Assembly (NCBI RefSeq): GCF_017744695.1 | Contig: NZ_JAGIAS010000002.1 | Location: 992,001 to 1,056,000 of the forward strand | Length of the DNA stretch: 64,000 nucleotides | Direction: 5' to 3' | Origin: Dyadobacter sp. | GTDB taxonomy: Bacteria; Bacteroidota; Bacteroidia; Cytophagales; Spirosomataceae | In this document: one piece after another, positions 16,609 through 25,914 of the stretch | Layout: each line of letters begins with the position of its first letter | Numbering within the stretch: the stretch's first letter is position 1 | Position numbers and translations under genes: made by a program | The notes under the pieces: model-generated | The model's input: the letters and a program-made list of their open reading frames with translations, nothing else | Database searches by the model: none | What the model was told of the DNA's origin: nothing

Positions 16609-19023
16609 TTAATCCGCCCGCAGATTCTTGACCGGATTAAGCAGGGCGGTCTTGACAGCCTGAAAGCTGATTGTGACAACGGCTAACAGCAAAGCCGCGA
16701 AAGCCGCCAGTACCGGCACTTCCCAGCCGATAGTAATGCGGTAGGCGAATACGCCCAGCCAGCGATCCATTACCCACCAGGCCAGCGGCAACGACACCGT
16801 GATGGCTATCAGCACCAACAGCAAAAAGTCGCGCGACAGCAGGAAGGCTACGCTCCCGACCGACGCCCCCAGCACTTTGCGGACGCCCACTTCCTTTACC
16901 CGGAGTTTGGCAGAATAGGCCGATAGCCCAAAAAGCCCCAGGCAGGAAATAAAGATCGACAACGCCGCGAAACCATTGAAAACCTGACTCATCCGGTTCT
17001 CGGTCACATAAAGCTTGTCCAGGTTTTCGTCCAGGAAGGAATAGGAGAATTTGCTGGAAGGCGCTACCGAACGCACGCGGCTTTCGAGGAACCCTATCGT
17101 TGCCGGCAGCGAACCGCCTTTCACTTTTACCAGCATGTAATTGATGCGATACGGATTATACTGGATCACGAGCGGCTCCACGCCCGCATGCAAGGATGCG
17201 AAATTGAAATCTTTGACCACTCCAACCACGGTCCCGGTGTCACCCTCGGCAATAAACGCCTCCCCGACCGGATTTTGCAGCCGGTATGCTTTTACCGCGG
17301 CTTCATTGAGGATAAATTCATGGTTCTTGATTTCGGGAAACTGGCTGCGGAAAGCCCTTCCTTCTTTGAGTTGAATACCCAATGTCGTGAGCAGCTTATC
17401 GTCCGACCAGAGCATTCTTGAGTTTTCCGGCAGTTGATCCTGCTCTTTGCGATGCAACGGAGACGCCGAATAGTTTCCAAAACGCTCGCCCGGTAGCGTA
17501 GAGATTATCGAAAAACTGGCGATGTTGCTGTTTTTCTCCATTTCATCGGCGAGCACACCGTATTTTTCACGCATCTGGTCATACATCGTCACTGCTACGA
17601 CCTGGTCTTTATTAAATCCAAGGTCCTGATGATGGAACAACTGCATTTGCCGGTAGACGATCATCGTACCGAATATCATGAACACCGACACGGTGAACTG
17701 GAAAACGATCAGTCCTTTCCTGACCACATTGACCGGCGATCCGGCCAACCGTTTGCCTTTCAGCGACACCACGGGGTTAAAACGTGCCACAAACCAGGCC
17801 GGATAAAGCCCTGCCAGCAATGCGATCCCGAGCACCAACAATGCGACGATAGCCAGATTAGGGATGGTCAGCATGCTATCGAATACGAAACCGCCGGCAG
17901 CTACATTCGTATAATAGGGAATAATTATTTTGAATAGCAGTACCGCCACCGCCGTCGACAACAGGGTAACCAGCAGCGACTCGCCCAGGAACTGCCGCAA
18001 TAGTTGCCCCCGCGTGCCGCCCACTACTTTCCGCAGGCCGATTTCCTTCATGCGATTGAACGCCAGCGCAGTAGAAATATTGATAAAGTTGACCGTCGCA
18101 ACCAGCAATATGAAGATCGCGGCCACTGCAAATATGTAGATATAGGTAATGTCGCTGTTAGGGTACATTTCCTTTTCCAGCTTCGAATGCAGGTGAATGT
18201 CACGGATCCGTTGTAAATGCAAATGCTGCGTGGCAAGAATCTTCTCTTCGGAATCACCGGAAGGCGCATAGAATTTGGTCGCGAATCCGGGCAATGCGGC
18301 TTCCACCTGTGCCGGCGTGGCGTCTTTGCGTAGCAATACATAATTGTAAAACCCGGCCCAGCCGATGTTCTCCATCGATTGCTTGTCGATATACCGCTCG
18401 ATGGTGGGCATGGACACCAGGTAATCGAACTGGAAATGGCTGGGGAAACTAAATTCCTTCACGACGCCTGTGACCAGCAAAGGCAGCCTCGCCCGGTCGT
18501 CGGTGATGGTCTTACCCATCGGATCGGCGGTTCCAAAGTATTTCTTCGCCATGGCCTCGCTCAATATGATGGTGTTTGCACTTTTGAGTGCTGTGGCCGG
18601 GTCGCCCGTCGCGAATGGCAAATCGAACGTGCTGATCACTTCTTCGTTGGCAAAAAAGCCGCCCTTCTCTTCAAACCGCTTCACCTCGCCCGCGGGACTT
18701 GTGTAGCTGAAAAGCTGGTAGGGAAACAACCGGTGCAGCCGCACACCCGCTTCGATCTGCGGTAATGCCTGTTGCAATGCCGGAACCAGCGGCGGAGCCG
18801 TGGCGGCCCAATGCCGGCTATCCTCCCCGGTAGTTTCATAGGTCACGCGGTAAATGCGGTCGGCCTTTTCAAAACCTTCTTCGTAGCTCAGTTCGTTACG
18901 GATGTGAAACGTGATCAGCAACACACCGGCAATACCGACAGCCAGTCCTGTGATGTTGACAATGGAAAAAGTCTTGCTTTTCCAAAGATTGCGCCAGGCA
19001 ATTTTGATGTAGTTTCTGAACAT
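16609..19023 (-). CDS. ABC transporter permease, MacB/FtsX type (804 aa)
   Basis: Second large permease, with the same two-repeat layout as the one at 3225: MFRNYIKIAWRNLWKSKTFS, first membrane helix (about 20-42), periplasmic MacB_PCD-like domain, FtsX block with RMKEIGLRKVVGGT, second periplasmic domain, and a final FtsX block with RVKEVGVRKVLGAS. The ATG at 19023 is chosen over one 22 codons upstream because it aligns with the start of paralogues. It has no adjacent ATPase. Its upstream region carries TGTCCGTTATCGCACA (19142-19157) and TGGCAC (19083-19088), resembling the sites near the permease at 3225, which suggests shared control. Confidence 0.9.
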   Translation of the reverse strand: MFRNYIKIAWRNLWKSKTFSIVNITGLAVGIAGVLLITFHIRNELSYEEGFEKADRIYRVTYETTGEDSRHWAATAPPLVPALQQALPQIEAGVRLHRLFPYQLFSYTSPAGEVKRFEEKGGFFANEEVISTFDLPFATGDPATALKSANTIILSEAMAKKYFGTADPMGKTITDDRARLPLLVTGVVKEFSFPSHFQFDYLVSMPTIERYIDKQSMENIGWAGFYNYVLLRKDATPAQVEAALPGFATKFYAPSGDSEEKILATQHLHLQRIRDIHLHSKLEKEMYPNSDITYIYIFAVAAIFILLVATVNFINISTALAFNRMKEIGLRKVVGGTRGQLLRQFLGESLLVTLLSTAVAVLLFKIIIPYYTNVAAGGFVFDSMLTIPNLAIVALLVLGIALLAGLYPAWFVARFNPVVSLKGKRLAGSPVNVVRKGLIVFQFTVSVFMIFGTMIVYRQMQLFHHQDLGFNKDQVVAVTMYDQMREKYGVLADEMEKNSNIASFSIISTLPGERFGNYSASPLHRKEQDQLPENSRMLWSDDKLLTTLGIQLKEGRAFRSQFPEIKNHEFILNEAAVKAYRLQNPVGEAFIAEGDTGTVVGVVKDFNFASLHAGVEPLVIQYNPYRINYMLVKVKGGSLPATIGFLESRVRSVAPSSKFSYSFLDENLDKLYVTENRMSQVFNGFAALSIFISCLGLFGLSAYSAKLRVKEVGVRKVLGASVGSVAFLLSRDFLLLVLIAITVSLPLAWWVMDRWLGVFAYRITIGWEVPVLAAFAALLLAVVTISFQAVKTALLNPVKNLRAD

Positions 19024-19082
19024 AATAGGATGGATGTTTTGCCGGAAACAATGAGTGTACTGTATCGGTTTGTTAAAAACGA

Positions 19083-19157
19083 GTGCCAAAACATTAAGTA
19101 CTTAATAATCAATTAATTACATAGTTTACAGCAAAATATAATGTCCGTTATCGCACA
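19083..19157 (-). promoter_or_regulatory. Putative control region of the second permease
   Basis: TGTCCG-TTAT-CGCACA (19142-19157) is a palindrome with one mismatch and matches the TGTCCG-N4-CGGAC site at 5751. Its centre lies about 125 bp upstream of the ATG. Between it and the gene, TGGCAC (19088 to 19083 on the minus strand) resembles a sigma-54 -24 element, but the expected -12 GC is absent. Promoter assignment is therefore tentative; the palindrome is the stronger signal. Confidence 0.35.
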
Positions 19158-19161
19158 GATG

Positions 19162-19272
19162 TGACCGCCGACCGCCGGATTCTAGACCGTCTGCCATACA
19201 CGAAGCGGATGTGTTTGTTATAAATAGGAGCCCTCCGGAGCCGGGCGGGCGGTAGTCTGCGGTCGGCGGTCA
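19162..19272. repeat. 111-bp segment bounded by 14-bp inverted repeats
   Basis: TGACCGCCGACCGC (19162-19175) is exactly complementary to GCGGTCGGCGGTCA (19259-19272). The 83 bp between are non-coding and GC-rich on the right side. Size and perfect ends resemble a miniature inverted-repeat element, but no target-site duplication is visible. The segment lies between the permease control site and the AraC gene. Confidence 0.5.
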
Positions 19273-19303
19273 ACTGCACCCGGAACTTAACCACCTCCTT
19301 TTG

Positions 19304-19319
19304 CATTTGATTTGTATAA
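19304..19319 (+). promoter_or_regulatory. AraC-type operator box upstream of the araC-like gene
   Basis: CATTTGATTTGTATAA is nearly identical (15 of 16) to the box at 20238-20253 upstream of the MFS gene. Here it ends only 15 bp before the regulator's ATG, which fits autorepression. Confidence 0.5.
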
Positions 19320-19334
19320 CACTTCAAAGTACCT

Positions 19335-20237
19335 ATGCATACCGAAACGCTGCAACAATTTTACGAGCGCACGAAACAGCCGATGCCCGCAGAGCTGGCC
19401 GCGCAGGCGAATGTCAGCCATTTCAATGTAAAACAGCGCACCTGCCTGAACCGGATGACACCCTACAACCGGCGCGACTATTACAAAATATGCATGATTG
19501 TCGGGGACGGCGTACACCTGGCCGATGACAAGGAAACACCGATCGAAGGCGCAGGCATTATTTTTTCAAACCCCGGGGTGGCCTCGTCCTACCACGCGAT
19601 TTCCGAGTCTCAGACAGGGTTTTATTGCCTTTTCAACGACACATTTTTACTGAATAGCGTCCGGCAGGAGGTTCGCTACCGGAGCGCATTGTTCAACCCC
19701 GCCATTCAGGCGGTCATCCCGCTGGATCTCGCGGGCCGCGAGCGGCTCACCAGCCTTTTCAATGAGATGGAAGGCTTATTATCAAGCACGTACACCTACC
19801 GGTTCGATATGATCAGGAGCCTGCTGCAAATGCTTATCCTCGAAGGTATCCGGTTGCAGGGGCCGGTCACGGGCGAAAACACCAATGACCGCCTGATTTC
19901 CCGTTTCTTCGGACTACTCAACCAGCAATTCCCCGTCGATTCGCCCGAAAACCCGTTGAGACTGCTCACGCCCGCCGCCTATGCCGATCAGTTGAGCATT
20001 CATGTCAACTATTTAAACAATGTACTCAAAAAAACGACGGGAAAAACCACACGGGAGATCATCCATGAACGCATTGTGGAAGAAGCGAAAACGCTGCTGC
20101 TAAACACTGACTGGGACGCTGCCCAGATAGCCTACACCCTGGGTTTCGAGTACCCTTCCCATTTCAACAAGTATTTCAAACAAAACACCCACACCACTCC
20201 CCTGCTCTTCCGCGAGCAGTTAAGGCAACGCCCCTGA
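19335..20237 (+). CDS. AraC-family transcriptional regulator
   Basis: A 300-aa cytosolic regulator. The N-terminal part is a cupin-like ligand-sensing domain, and the last 100 residues are the double helix-turn-helix AraC domain: TPAAYADQLSIHVNYLNNVL (first HTH), GKTTREIIHERIVEEAKTLL, then DWDAAQIAYTLGFEYPSHFNKYFK (second HTH). It sits 86 bp upstream of an MFS exporter on the same strand. The 16-bp box in front of this gene recurs in front of the exporter, where two copies are spaced 21 bp apart. The most economical model is autorepression plus activation of the exporter in response to the compound exported. Confidence 0.9.
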   Translation: MHTETLQQFYERTKQPMPAELAAQANVSHFNVKQRTCLNRMTPYNRRDYYKICMIVGDGVHLADDKETPIEGAGIIFSNPGVASSYHAISESQTGFYCLFNDTFLLNSVRQEVRYRSALFNPAIQAVIPLDLAGRERLTSLFNEMEGLLSSTYTYRFDMIRSLLQMLILEGIRLQGPVTGENTNDRLISRFFGLLNQQFPVDSPENPLRLLTPAAYADQLSIHVNYLNNVLKKTTGKTTREIIHERIVEEAKTLLLNTDWDAAQIAYTLGFEYPSHFNKYFKQNTHTTPLLFREQLRQRP

Positions 20238-20304
20238 CATTTGATTTATATAAGCATTGCTTTGATTCATATTACCTGCGGATTTGCTTGCAGTCCTACC
20301 TTTG
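20238..20304 (+). promoter_or_regulatory. Activator-type promoter of the MFS gene: two boxes plus -7
   Basis: Two direct repeats, TTTGATTTATATAA (20240-20253) and TTTGATTCATATTA (20261-20274), start 21 bp apart, two helical turns, as in classic AraC half-sites. TACCTTTG (20297-20304) is an exact TAnnTTTG. The proximal box abuts the place where a -33 element would lie, and none is visible, which is the layout of an activator-dependent promoter. A start site near 20311 would give a short leader before the ATG at 20324. Confidence 0.55.
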
Positions 20305-20323
20305 GAACATAAATAGCAAGCAT

Positions 20324-21559
20324 ATGAAAACACTTAAAGAATCCAATAAAGCGGTGAGCACCGTCCTGGCCCTTGCCCTGATCCCCATCACGGGTTTTGC
20401 GCTCGACGTGTTCATCCCCTCGCTCCCGGCCATGAGCGCCCGGTTGCATGCTACGCCCGAGGCCGTTCAACTTTGTATTTCCATTTTTCTCGCCACCTAT
20501 GGCATAAGCCAGCTACTGATCGGCGGCTTGCTGGATAGTTACGGGCGTTTCTGGCCCAATATTTTCGCATTGGCAGGTTTCAGTGCCGCCAGTTTTGTCA
20601 TCGCAAACACCGAAAGCCTCCAGATGATCTATGTGATGCGCGCAGTTCAAGGTGTGATGTCGGCAGTGATCGTGGTTAGCAAGCGGTCTTTTTTCTTCGA
20701 TCTTTTTGAAGGCGAAAAGCTGAAACATTACACCAGCCTCTTTTCCGTCATCTGGTCGGCGGCGCCGATCATCGCCCCATTCCTGGGCGGTTACCTGCAA
20801 ACCCATTTCGACTGGCAGTCCAACTTTTACTTTCTGGGCTTCTTCGGATTGGCGTTCCTGGTGCTGGAACTCGTATTCAGCGGTGAAACCATCGCTTCCA
20901 AAGCGCCGCTCCGGCTGGCCACCATTGGTAATGCCTACCGCTCCATGCTCAGCACATGGGATTTTACATCCGGCCTGCTCATACTGGGGCTGTCGTATGC
21001 CGTTCTGATGATCTACAATATGTCGAGCCCCTTTCTGATCGAAGAAGTGATGCACTACCCGGCAACGGTTACGGGGAACTGCTCGATGATCTCCGGACTG
21101 GCCATGCTGGGAGGAAGCCTGCTATCCAAAGCACTCATTTCCAAGCCGTTTTACAAGAGATTATTCACAGCGGCGGTCGTACAGCTAACTGTCTCCGGCG
21201 CACTCATTCTGCTCACATTGCAATTTCACAACTTGTATACGCTGATGGTGTACGTGATCTTGCTGCATTCGGCATCGGGGTTTATTTTCAACGGCATGCT
21301 GGCCTATTGTCTTACGCGCTTTTCGCAGTTCGGCGGAATGGCCAGCGGCCTGGCCGGCGGCGGTTACATTCTTTCGACCTCCGCTTTCAGCTACCTTGTC
21401 GTTAAAAGCATCCGGATCGACAGCCAGGTTTGGCTCGGGGCAGGCTATGCCATTTTGATTTTCGCCGTGCTGACCCTCATCATCCGCACGAAATGGATCG
21501 AACGCGGAGCGAAAAACGAGGTATTGGAAGAGCGGGATGTGACGCTGATTATGGATTAA
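20324..21559 (+). CDS. MFS transporter, Bcr/CflA-like drug exporter
   Basis: A 411-aa polytopic membrane protein with about 12 hydrophobic segments. LDVFIPSLPAMSARLHATPE in the first loop and LLIGGLLDSYGR after helix 2 are typical of the Bcr/CflA (DHA1) multidrug subfamily, driven by the proton gradient. The ATG at 20324 is preferred; the upstream in-frame start would overlap the promoter element. It lies directly downstream of the AraC regulator and shares its operator box, so the pair forms a self-contained efflux module. The exported compound cannot be predicted. Confidence 0.88.
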   Translation: MKTLKESNKAVSTVLALALIPITGFALDVFIPSLPAMSARLHATPEAVQLCISIFLATYGISQLLIGGLLDSYGRFWPNIFALAGFSAASFVIANTESLQMIYVMRAVQGVMSAVIVVSKRSFFFDLFEGEKLKHYTSLFSVIWSAAPIIAPFLGGYLQTHFDWQSNFYFLGFFGLAFLVLELVFSGETIASKAPLRLATIGNAYRSMLSTWDFTSGLLILGLSYAVLMIYNMSSPFLIEEVMHYPATVTGNCSMISGLAMLGGSLLSKALISKPFYKRLFTAAVVQLTVSGALILLTLQFHNLYTLMVYVILLHSASGFIFNGMLAYCLTRFSQFGGMASGLAGGGYILSTSAFSYLVVKSIRIDSQVWLGAGYAILIFAVLTLIIRTKWIERGAKNEVLEERDVTLIMD

Positions 21560-22692
21560 AAAAGAACATGGAAGTGGCACTGGCGGTTAGAAGCCGTCAG
21601 TTGCTCCTTCTCCGCGACCCACTATATAAACGCCATCCAGTTTCAGTTGATCGATGAGTGCGGAGGGCGTAGTCAGCCAGCATTGCACCGCTCAAACTAT
21701 CCGGCTTACTCCAGACGTTGGCGCTCCCGATTGAAGAATATTAGCATGAATACCCGAATCTCATGTAACGCGCACGAGGGTAGCGCGCACGAGCACGCAT
21801 ATACGCACAAGGTGCCATTTCAGGGCATTACTGTCGCAAGCCGACCACTAACAAAGTCAAAAATCCAGAGAACAGTTGCTTCCGGTGAATTTTTAGATCC
21901 CGCAACTGTTATACGATTTTTGCAAATTTTACCACCACAAAACAGCTTCACTTAGAAATCGAAAAACCGGGTAATGTGCCCGGCGGCCCATCCAATCGAA
22001 CGACTTTTGCACTTTCGTAATCAGAGAAATACGATCTCAGAATTAGGTAAATCCCGTCGAGAAAGCTACGTCACCGGAAGTACACTTCTTACGCAATATC
22101 GAGCGGAGAAATAGCCCTTCATGCGCCTCATTCGCTAAATATGCCGACCAAAACGTCGTTTTCACATCAAAGGTGTTGCGTCTGAAACGACCCGTCTCGG
22201 CAAGCGTGTGAGCCCGGTATTTCGTACGGGCAGATTTCCTATGCGCACCTTACCACCATCTTAAAAAAAGATTAAAAATAAATTAGAAAAATAGGAAGCC
22301 ACCTTGCTGTAATTCTTATATTTTTTTGATCTTTATGACGTCTCTGTAAAAGGAGGCGGCTCAATCCCTAACAAACGTAAAGCATGTCCCCTATCAACAA
22401 TTTACTCCCTAGCCTGTTACCGCCATTCCGGCCGAAATACAGGCACACGTATAGCAGCACAAGTAACTGGCGGTTTCCAAAATAATCTTCAAACGCCCGG
22501 CCAGCAACGCCTATTTTCCTCTTTGTTGGAACAGCAACTTTTTTGACCGATCACGACCGATCGGTTACAACCATGGACAATCCGTGCGTGTCTCGTGTTT
22601 GCTATATCCTGTCGAAAGAAGAACGCAGTCGACTGTCAGGGCCGGGAAGACCCGACACCAGGTGTATCAGGAAATAATAACTCAGATTATTG
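21560..22692. other. 1.1-kb region without a supported gene
   Basis: No frame gives a convincing protein. Short ORFs exist (for example 21647-21955 on the plus strand), but none resembles a known family or has a plausible start. On the minus strand near 21590-21690 a 35-codon stretch ending in a stop has protein-like composition (PSALIDQLKLDGVYIVGRGE), which could be the end of a decayed gene. 22260-22340 is AT-rich, and 22545-22564 holds GACCGATCAC followed by GACCGATCGG. The region separates the MFS gene from the glycan locus and may be a gene graveyard or contain an untranslated RNA. Confidence 0.5.
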
Positions 22693-23490
22693 ATGGATTC
22701 CGCTCCGGCAACATCGCTCATTATCGCAACTTATAACTGGGCGGAAGCGCTGCATTGCAGCCTTTTGAGTGTTATCAGGCAAAAAACTTTACCGACGGAG
22801 GTGGTCATCGCCGACGACGGCTCCGACTACCGGACGAAAGAGGTGATCCGCAATATGCGGGAAACATTTCCCGTGCCTATTATCCACGCCTGGCACGAGG
22901 ACCTGGGCTTCCGTAAAAGTCAGATCCTTAACAAAGCGATCGGACAATGCTCAGGCTCATACGTGATCCAGGTGGACGGCGATGTGGTGTTGCATGCTTC
23001 ATACATACAAGACCATTTGGCTGCGGCCGAACACGGGGCTTTCATTCGGGGGACACGCGCGCGTCTCACACCCGCGAAGACCGACGAATTACTTCGAAAT
23101 GCCGATACCCACGTCAGCTTTTTTTCAAAGGGTGTTTACAACCGGCTCAACGCGCTCAGGCTGCCCGTCATGCAATCGCTGGGACAGCGTAAAGAGATGA
23201 ATTGCCGGAGTGTCCGCGGCAGCAACCTTGCCTATTGGAAAGATGATTTCCTGCGCGTAAACGGATATAACAACGAGCTCAGCGGATGGGGCCACGAAGA
23301 CGAGGAACTGGCCGCCCGCTTCATCAATAACAACATTATCAAGAAAATCGTGAAGCTGGGCGCGGTACAGTACCACCTGCACCACGACGAATTGCCCCGG
23401 TCGAACGAACCTTTTCATCGCCAGATCATCCAAACTACCCTGCTAACAAAAGTCAAAAGATGCCTTAATGGATATGAAAACCTTCACTAG
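22693..23490 (+). CDS. GT2 glycosyltransferase with GT7-like C-terminus
   Basis: A 265-aa inverting GT-A glycosyltransferase. It opens with SLIIATYNWAEAL, has the nucleotide-binding VVIADDGS (about 38-44), the DxD metal site VDGDVVL (Asp95, Asp97), and a C-terminal GWGHEDEELAARF block like that of galactosyltransferase-type domains, which supplies the acceptor-side catalytic acid. I use the ATG at 22693 rather than the TTG immediately before it. It overlaps the next gene by 23 bp, and the two proteins share the same domain order, so they are likely an old tandem duplication acting on the same surface glycan. Confidence 0.88.
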   Translation: MDSAPATSLIIATYNWAEALHCSLLSVIRQKTLPTEVVIADDGSDYRTKEVIRNMRETFPVPIIHAWHEDLGFRKSQILNKAIGQCSGSYVIQVDGDVVLHASYIQDHLAAAEHGAFIRGTRARLTPAKTDELLRNADTHVSFFSKGVYNRLNALRLPVMQSLGQRKEMNCRSVRGSNLAYWKDDFLRVNGYNNELSGWGHEDEELAARFINNNIIKKIVKLGAVQYHLHHDELPRSNEPFHRQIIQTTLLTKVKRCLNGYENLH

Positions 23491-24322
23491 TAGCTCGCTG
23501 ATTATCTCCACCTACAATTGGCCGGAAGCACTACGGCTATGCCTGCTCAGCGTGTTGGAGCAGTCGGTGTTGCCTGATGAAGTGATCATTGCCGACGACG
23601 GGTCTACCGGGCAAACCGCGGACGTCATCGAAGCCATGAGGCCTTCATTCCCGGTGAAACTCATCCACGTTTGGCAGGAGGATGACGGTTTTCAGTTATC
23701 CAAGATCCGGAACAAGGCCATTGCCATGAGCTCATGCGACTATGTTATCCAGATCGACGGCGACCTCATTTTGCATAAGCATTTTATCAAAGACCACCTC
23801 GCATTAAGCAAACGCGGCAGCTTTGTGGCAGGCAGCCGGGTATTGATGACCAAAGAACTATCCGAAAAAATGCTGGGTCGACGGCAGGCGCGCGTAACCC
23901 CGTTCCAGTCGGGACTGGGCAATTTCACGAACCGGTTCAGCATCGCGTGGCTGAGCTTGTACATGGCTGATCGCTATAAAACGCACGATATTTTCGCGTT
24001 ACGCGGCTGCAATATGGCATTCTGGCGGGAGGATTTGCTCCGCGTGAACGGCTACAACGAAGTTTTTCATGGCTGGGGCCGCGAAGACAATGAAATTGCA
24101 GTCCGGCTACTCAACTCGGGCATTAAAAAGCGCGCCGCGAAATTCGGCGGGGTTGTGTTCCATATTTACCATCCCGAGGTCGACCGCGCCCGCTGCCCTA
24201 AAAATGAAGCTTACCTCTCCGAAGCATTGGTGAACAAAACCGTGTATTGCTGTCAGGGGCTGCACCAGTATCTTGCCCATGCCGAGCCCGTTGGGCTGAC
24301 CGAGGGAGAATTTGCACTTTAA
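23468..24322 (+). CDS. GT2 glycosyltransferase with GT7-like C-terminus
   Basis: A 284-aa paralogue of the preceding gene: SLIISTYNWPEALRLCLLSV, then VIIADDGSTGQT, the DxD site QIDGDLIL, and HGWGREDNEIAVRLLNSG near the C-terminus. It starts inside the upstream gene (23-bp overlap), a sign of translational coupling. The insertion around FQSGLGNFTNRFSIAWLSLY distinguishes it from its neighbour and probably changes acceptor choice. It would add a hexose or N-acetylhexosamine in assembly of a cell-surface polysaccharide or glycoprotein glycan. Confidence 0.88.
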   Translation: MDMKTFTSSSLIISTYNWPEALRLCLLSVLEQSVLPDEVIIADDGSTGQTADVIEAMRPSFPVKLIHVWQEDDGFQLSKIRNKAIAMSSCDYVIQIDGDLILHKHFIKDHLALSKRGSFVAGSRVLMTKELSEKMLGRRQARVTPFQSGLGNFTNRFSIAWLSLYMADRYKTHDIFALRGCNMAFWREDLLRVNGYNEVFHGWGREDNEIAVRLLNSGIKKRAAKFGGVVFHIYHPEVDRARCPKNEAYLSEALVNKTVYCCQGLHQYLAHAEPVGLTEGEFAL

Positions 24323-24325
24323 TGC

Positions 24326-25033
24326 ATGAGTAACAACCAATTGATCTCCGTCATCCTGGTGACTTACAATGCGGAAAAGTTTTTGCAGAGATGCCTCGAC
24401 AGCATTTACGACCAGCATTACCCTCATATCGAAGTGATCGTCATGGATGGCGGCAGTACCGATAGCACGGCCTCAGTACTCCACAGGAACGACAGCAAGC
24501 TTGCCTTCTGGAAAAGCGAAAAAGACGGCGGCATCTACGAGGCCATGAACAAAGCCCTCGATCATGCCCAGGGGCAATGGATCTATTTCATCGGCGCCGA
24601 CGACATCCTCACCCCCGACTTCTCCCGCATGGCAGAGGAGTTAACCGATCCTCATGCCATCTATTACGGCAGCGTGCTTAAAGCCGGCCGGATATACCTC
24701 GGCAAAATGACTCCTTATCAGCAGGCAAAGACGGGCATCAATCACCAGGCGATTGTTTACCCGGCCGGAGTATTCGCCGCGCGCAGGTACGACGCCCGTT
24801 ACCGCATTTCAGCCGACCATGTGTTCAACATGCAATGCCACGGCGACAAGCATTATCACTTCGTTTTCAAGGATTTCAACATTGCCATTTTCAACGATAC
24901 AGGCATATCTTCCCTGCAAAAGGACCGTGTTTTTGAAAATGAAAAAGCCGGACTGATCTTGAAGCATTTCGGTCCGGCTATTTATCTGCGGTTTCTATTC
25001 AAGCGGCTGAAAGAGCGACTTTTCAGGCACTAA
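24326..25033 (+). CDS. GT2 glycosyltransferase (WcaA-like)
   Basis: A 235-aa compact GT-A enzyme. [20 protein letters not shown] opens the fold, [10 protein letters not shown] is the donor loop, [21 protein letters not shown] and GADDIL carry the metal site. The layout matches short family-2 enzymes of colanic-acid-type clusters. It starts 3 bp after the stop of the upstream GT2 gene and is the last gene of this plus-strand unit; its stop overlaps by 4 bp the stop of the convergent GT2 gene. Confidence 0.88.
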   Translation: MSNNQLISVILVTYNAEKFLQRCLDSIYDQHYPHIEVIVMDGGSTDSTASVLHRNDSKLAFWKSEKDGGIYEAMNKALDHAQGQWIYFIGADDILTPDFSRMAEELTDPHAIYYGSVLKAGRIYLGKMTPYQQAKTGINHQAIVYPAGVFAARRYDARYRISADHVFNMQCHGDKHYHFVFKDFNIAIFNDTGISSLQKDRVFENEKAGLILKHFGPAIYLRFLFKRLKERLFRH

Positions 25034-25890
25034 AAAACTTCCTGCATAACCATTCCCGCATTTCTGTCGGGTACAATTTTAGGTGGAAGGTCGAGCAGCC
25101 TCGCTAGCAGGCGATTCCGCCATTTTCTTTTTGGAACCACTTTAATCAATGCCAGCATAAACTTGTAAAAGGGCAGTTGTCCCGCATTGCCTTTCTCCTT
25201 TGCGAGCAATTGTTTCATTTCGGCCAGATATTGCCCGCGCTGGTTGTAACTCTTCTGGTTTTCGCTCCGAAAGCGGAAGCCGCCCAGCATAAACGACGTC
25301 GTGTACAAGCGCTCATACCTGAAAAACCGTAACCAAAGCTCGAAATCCGCCGCCAATGCATGGCTTTGATCAATATAACCGCCTGCCTGGTCCCATAGCG
25401 CACGCCGCCAGAAGACCGATTCCTGCTGGATAAAGCCACCGTCGGATGATTGCAGCCGCAGCCGCGACCAGCGCTGACCATACCGCAGGTCGTCATAGAG
25501 AAAAGCCCGCCCCGATTCGTCGAAAAACGTATTGGCCCCCATAATCCATTTCACGTCCTCAAACCGGTTGAATATCTCAGCCACCGTAAAAAGGGATTGG
25601 GGATGGTACATATCGTCCGCATTGAGCCAGGCCATGATGTCACCCGACGACCGCTCGAAACCCTTTTGCAGGGCGTCGTACAGCCCACCATCCGGCTCGC
25701 TTACCCACCAGGCCAGTTGACGCTCGTACTTCCGGATAATGTCCGGTGATCCGTCGGTACTGCCACCGTCCACAATGATGTATTCCAGATTGGGATACCC
25801 CTGCCCCAGCACCGAAAGAATGGTGCTTTCCAGGTATTTCGCCTGGTTGAACGAGGGCGTCACAATGGTAATTTTCGGCAGCATATTCAA
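25030..25890 (-). CDS. GT2 glycosyltransferase
   Basis: A 286-aa cytosolic GT-A enzyme with [20 protein letters not shown], then [16 protein letters not shown] and [11 protein letters not shown] (metal site). A central [19 protein letters not shown] block is frequent in enzymes that extend lipid-linked oligosaccharides. It is the third gene of the minus-strand half of the glycan locus, 24 bp after the cupin gene, and converges on the plus-strand GT2 genes with a 4-bp overlap of stop codons. The donor is not predictable. Confidence 0.88.
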   Translation of the reverse strand: MNMLPKITIVTPSFNQAKYLESTILSVLGQGYPNLEYIIVDGGSTDGSPDIIRKYERQLAWWVSEPDGGLYDALQKGFERSSGDIMAWLNADDMYHPQSLFTVAEIFNRFEDVKWIMGANTFFDESGRAFLYDDLRYGQRWSRLRLQSSDGGFIQQESVFWRRALWDQAGGYIDQSHALAADFELWLRFFRYERLYTTSFMLGGFRFRSENQKSYNQRGQYLAEMKQLLAKEKGNAGQLPFYKFMLALIKVVPKRKWRNRLLARLLDLPPKIVPDRNAGMVMQEVF

Positions 25891-25914
25891 TGCAGAAGGC
25901 TTGTTAGCAACCCG

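Noticed and set aside
21647..21955. 102-codon plus-strand ORF in the gene-free stretch
   Set aside because: No plausible start context, low-complexity His/Arg-rich composition and no resemblance to known proteins.
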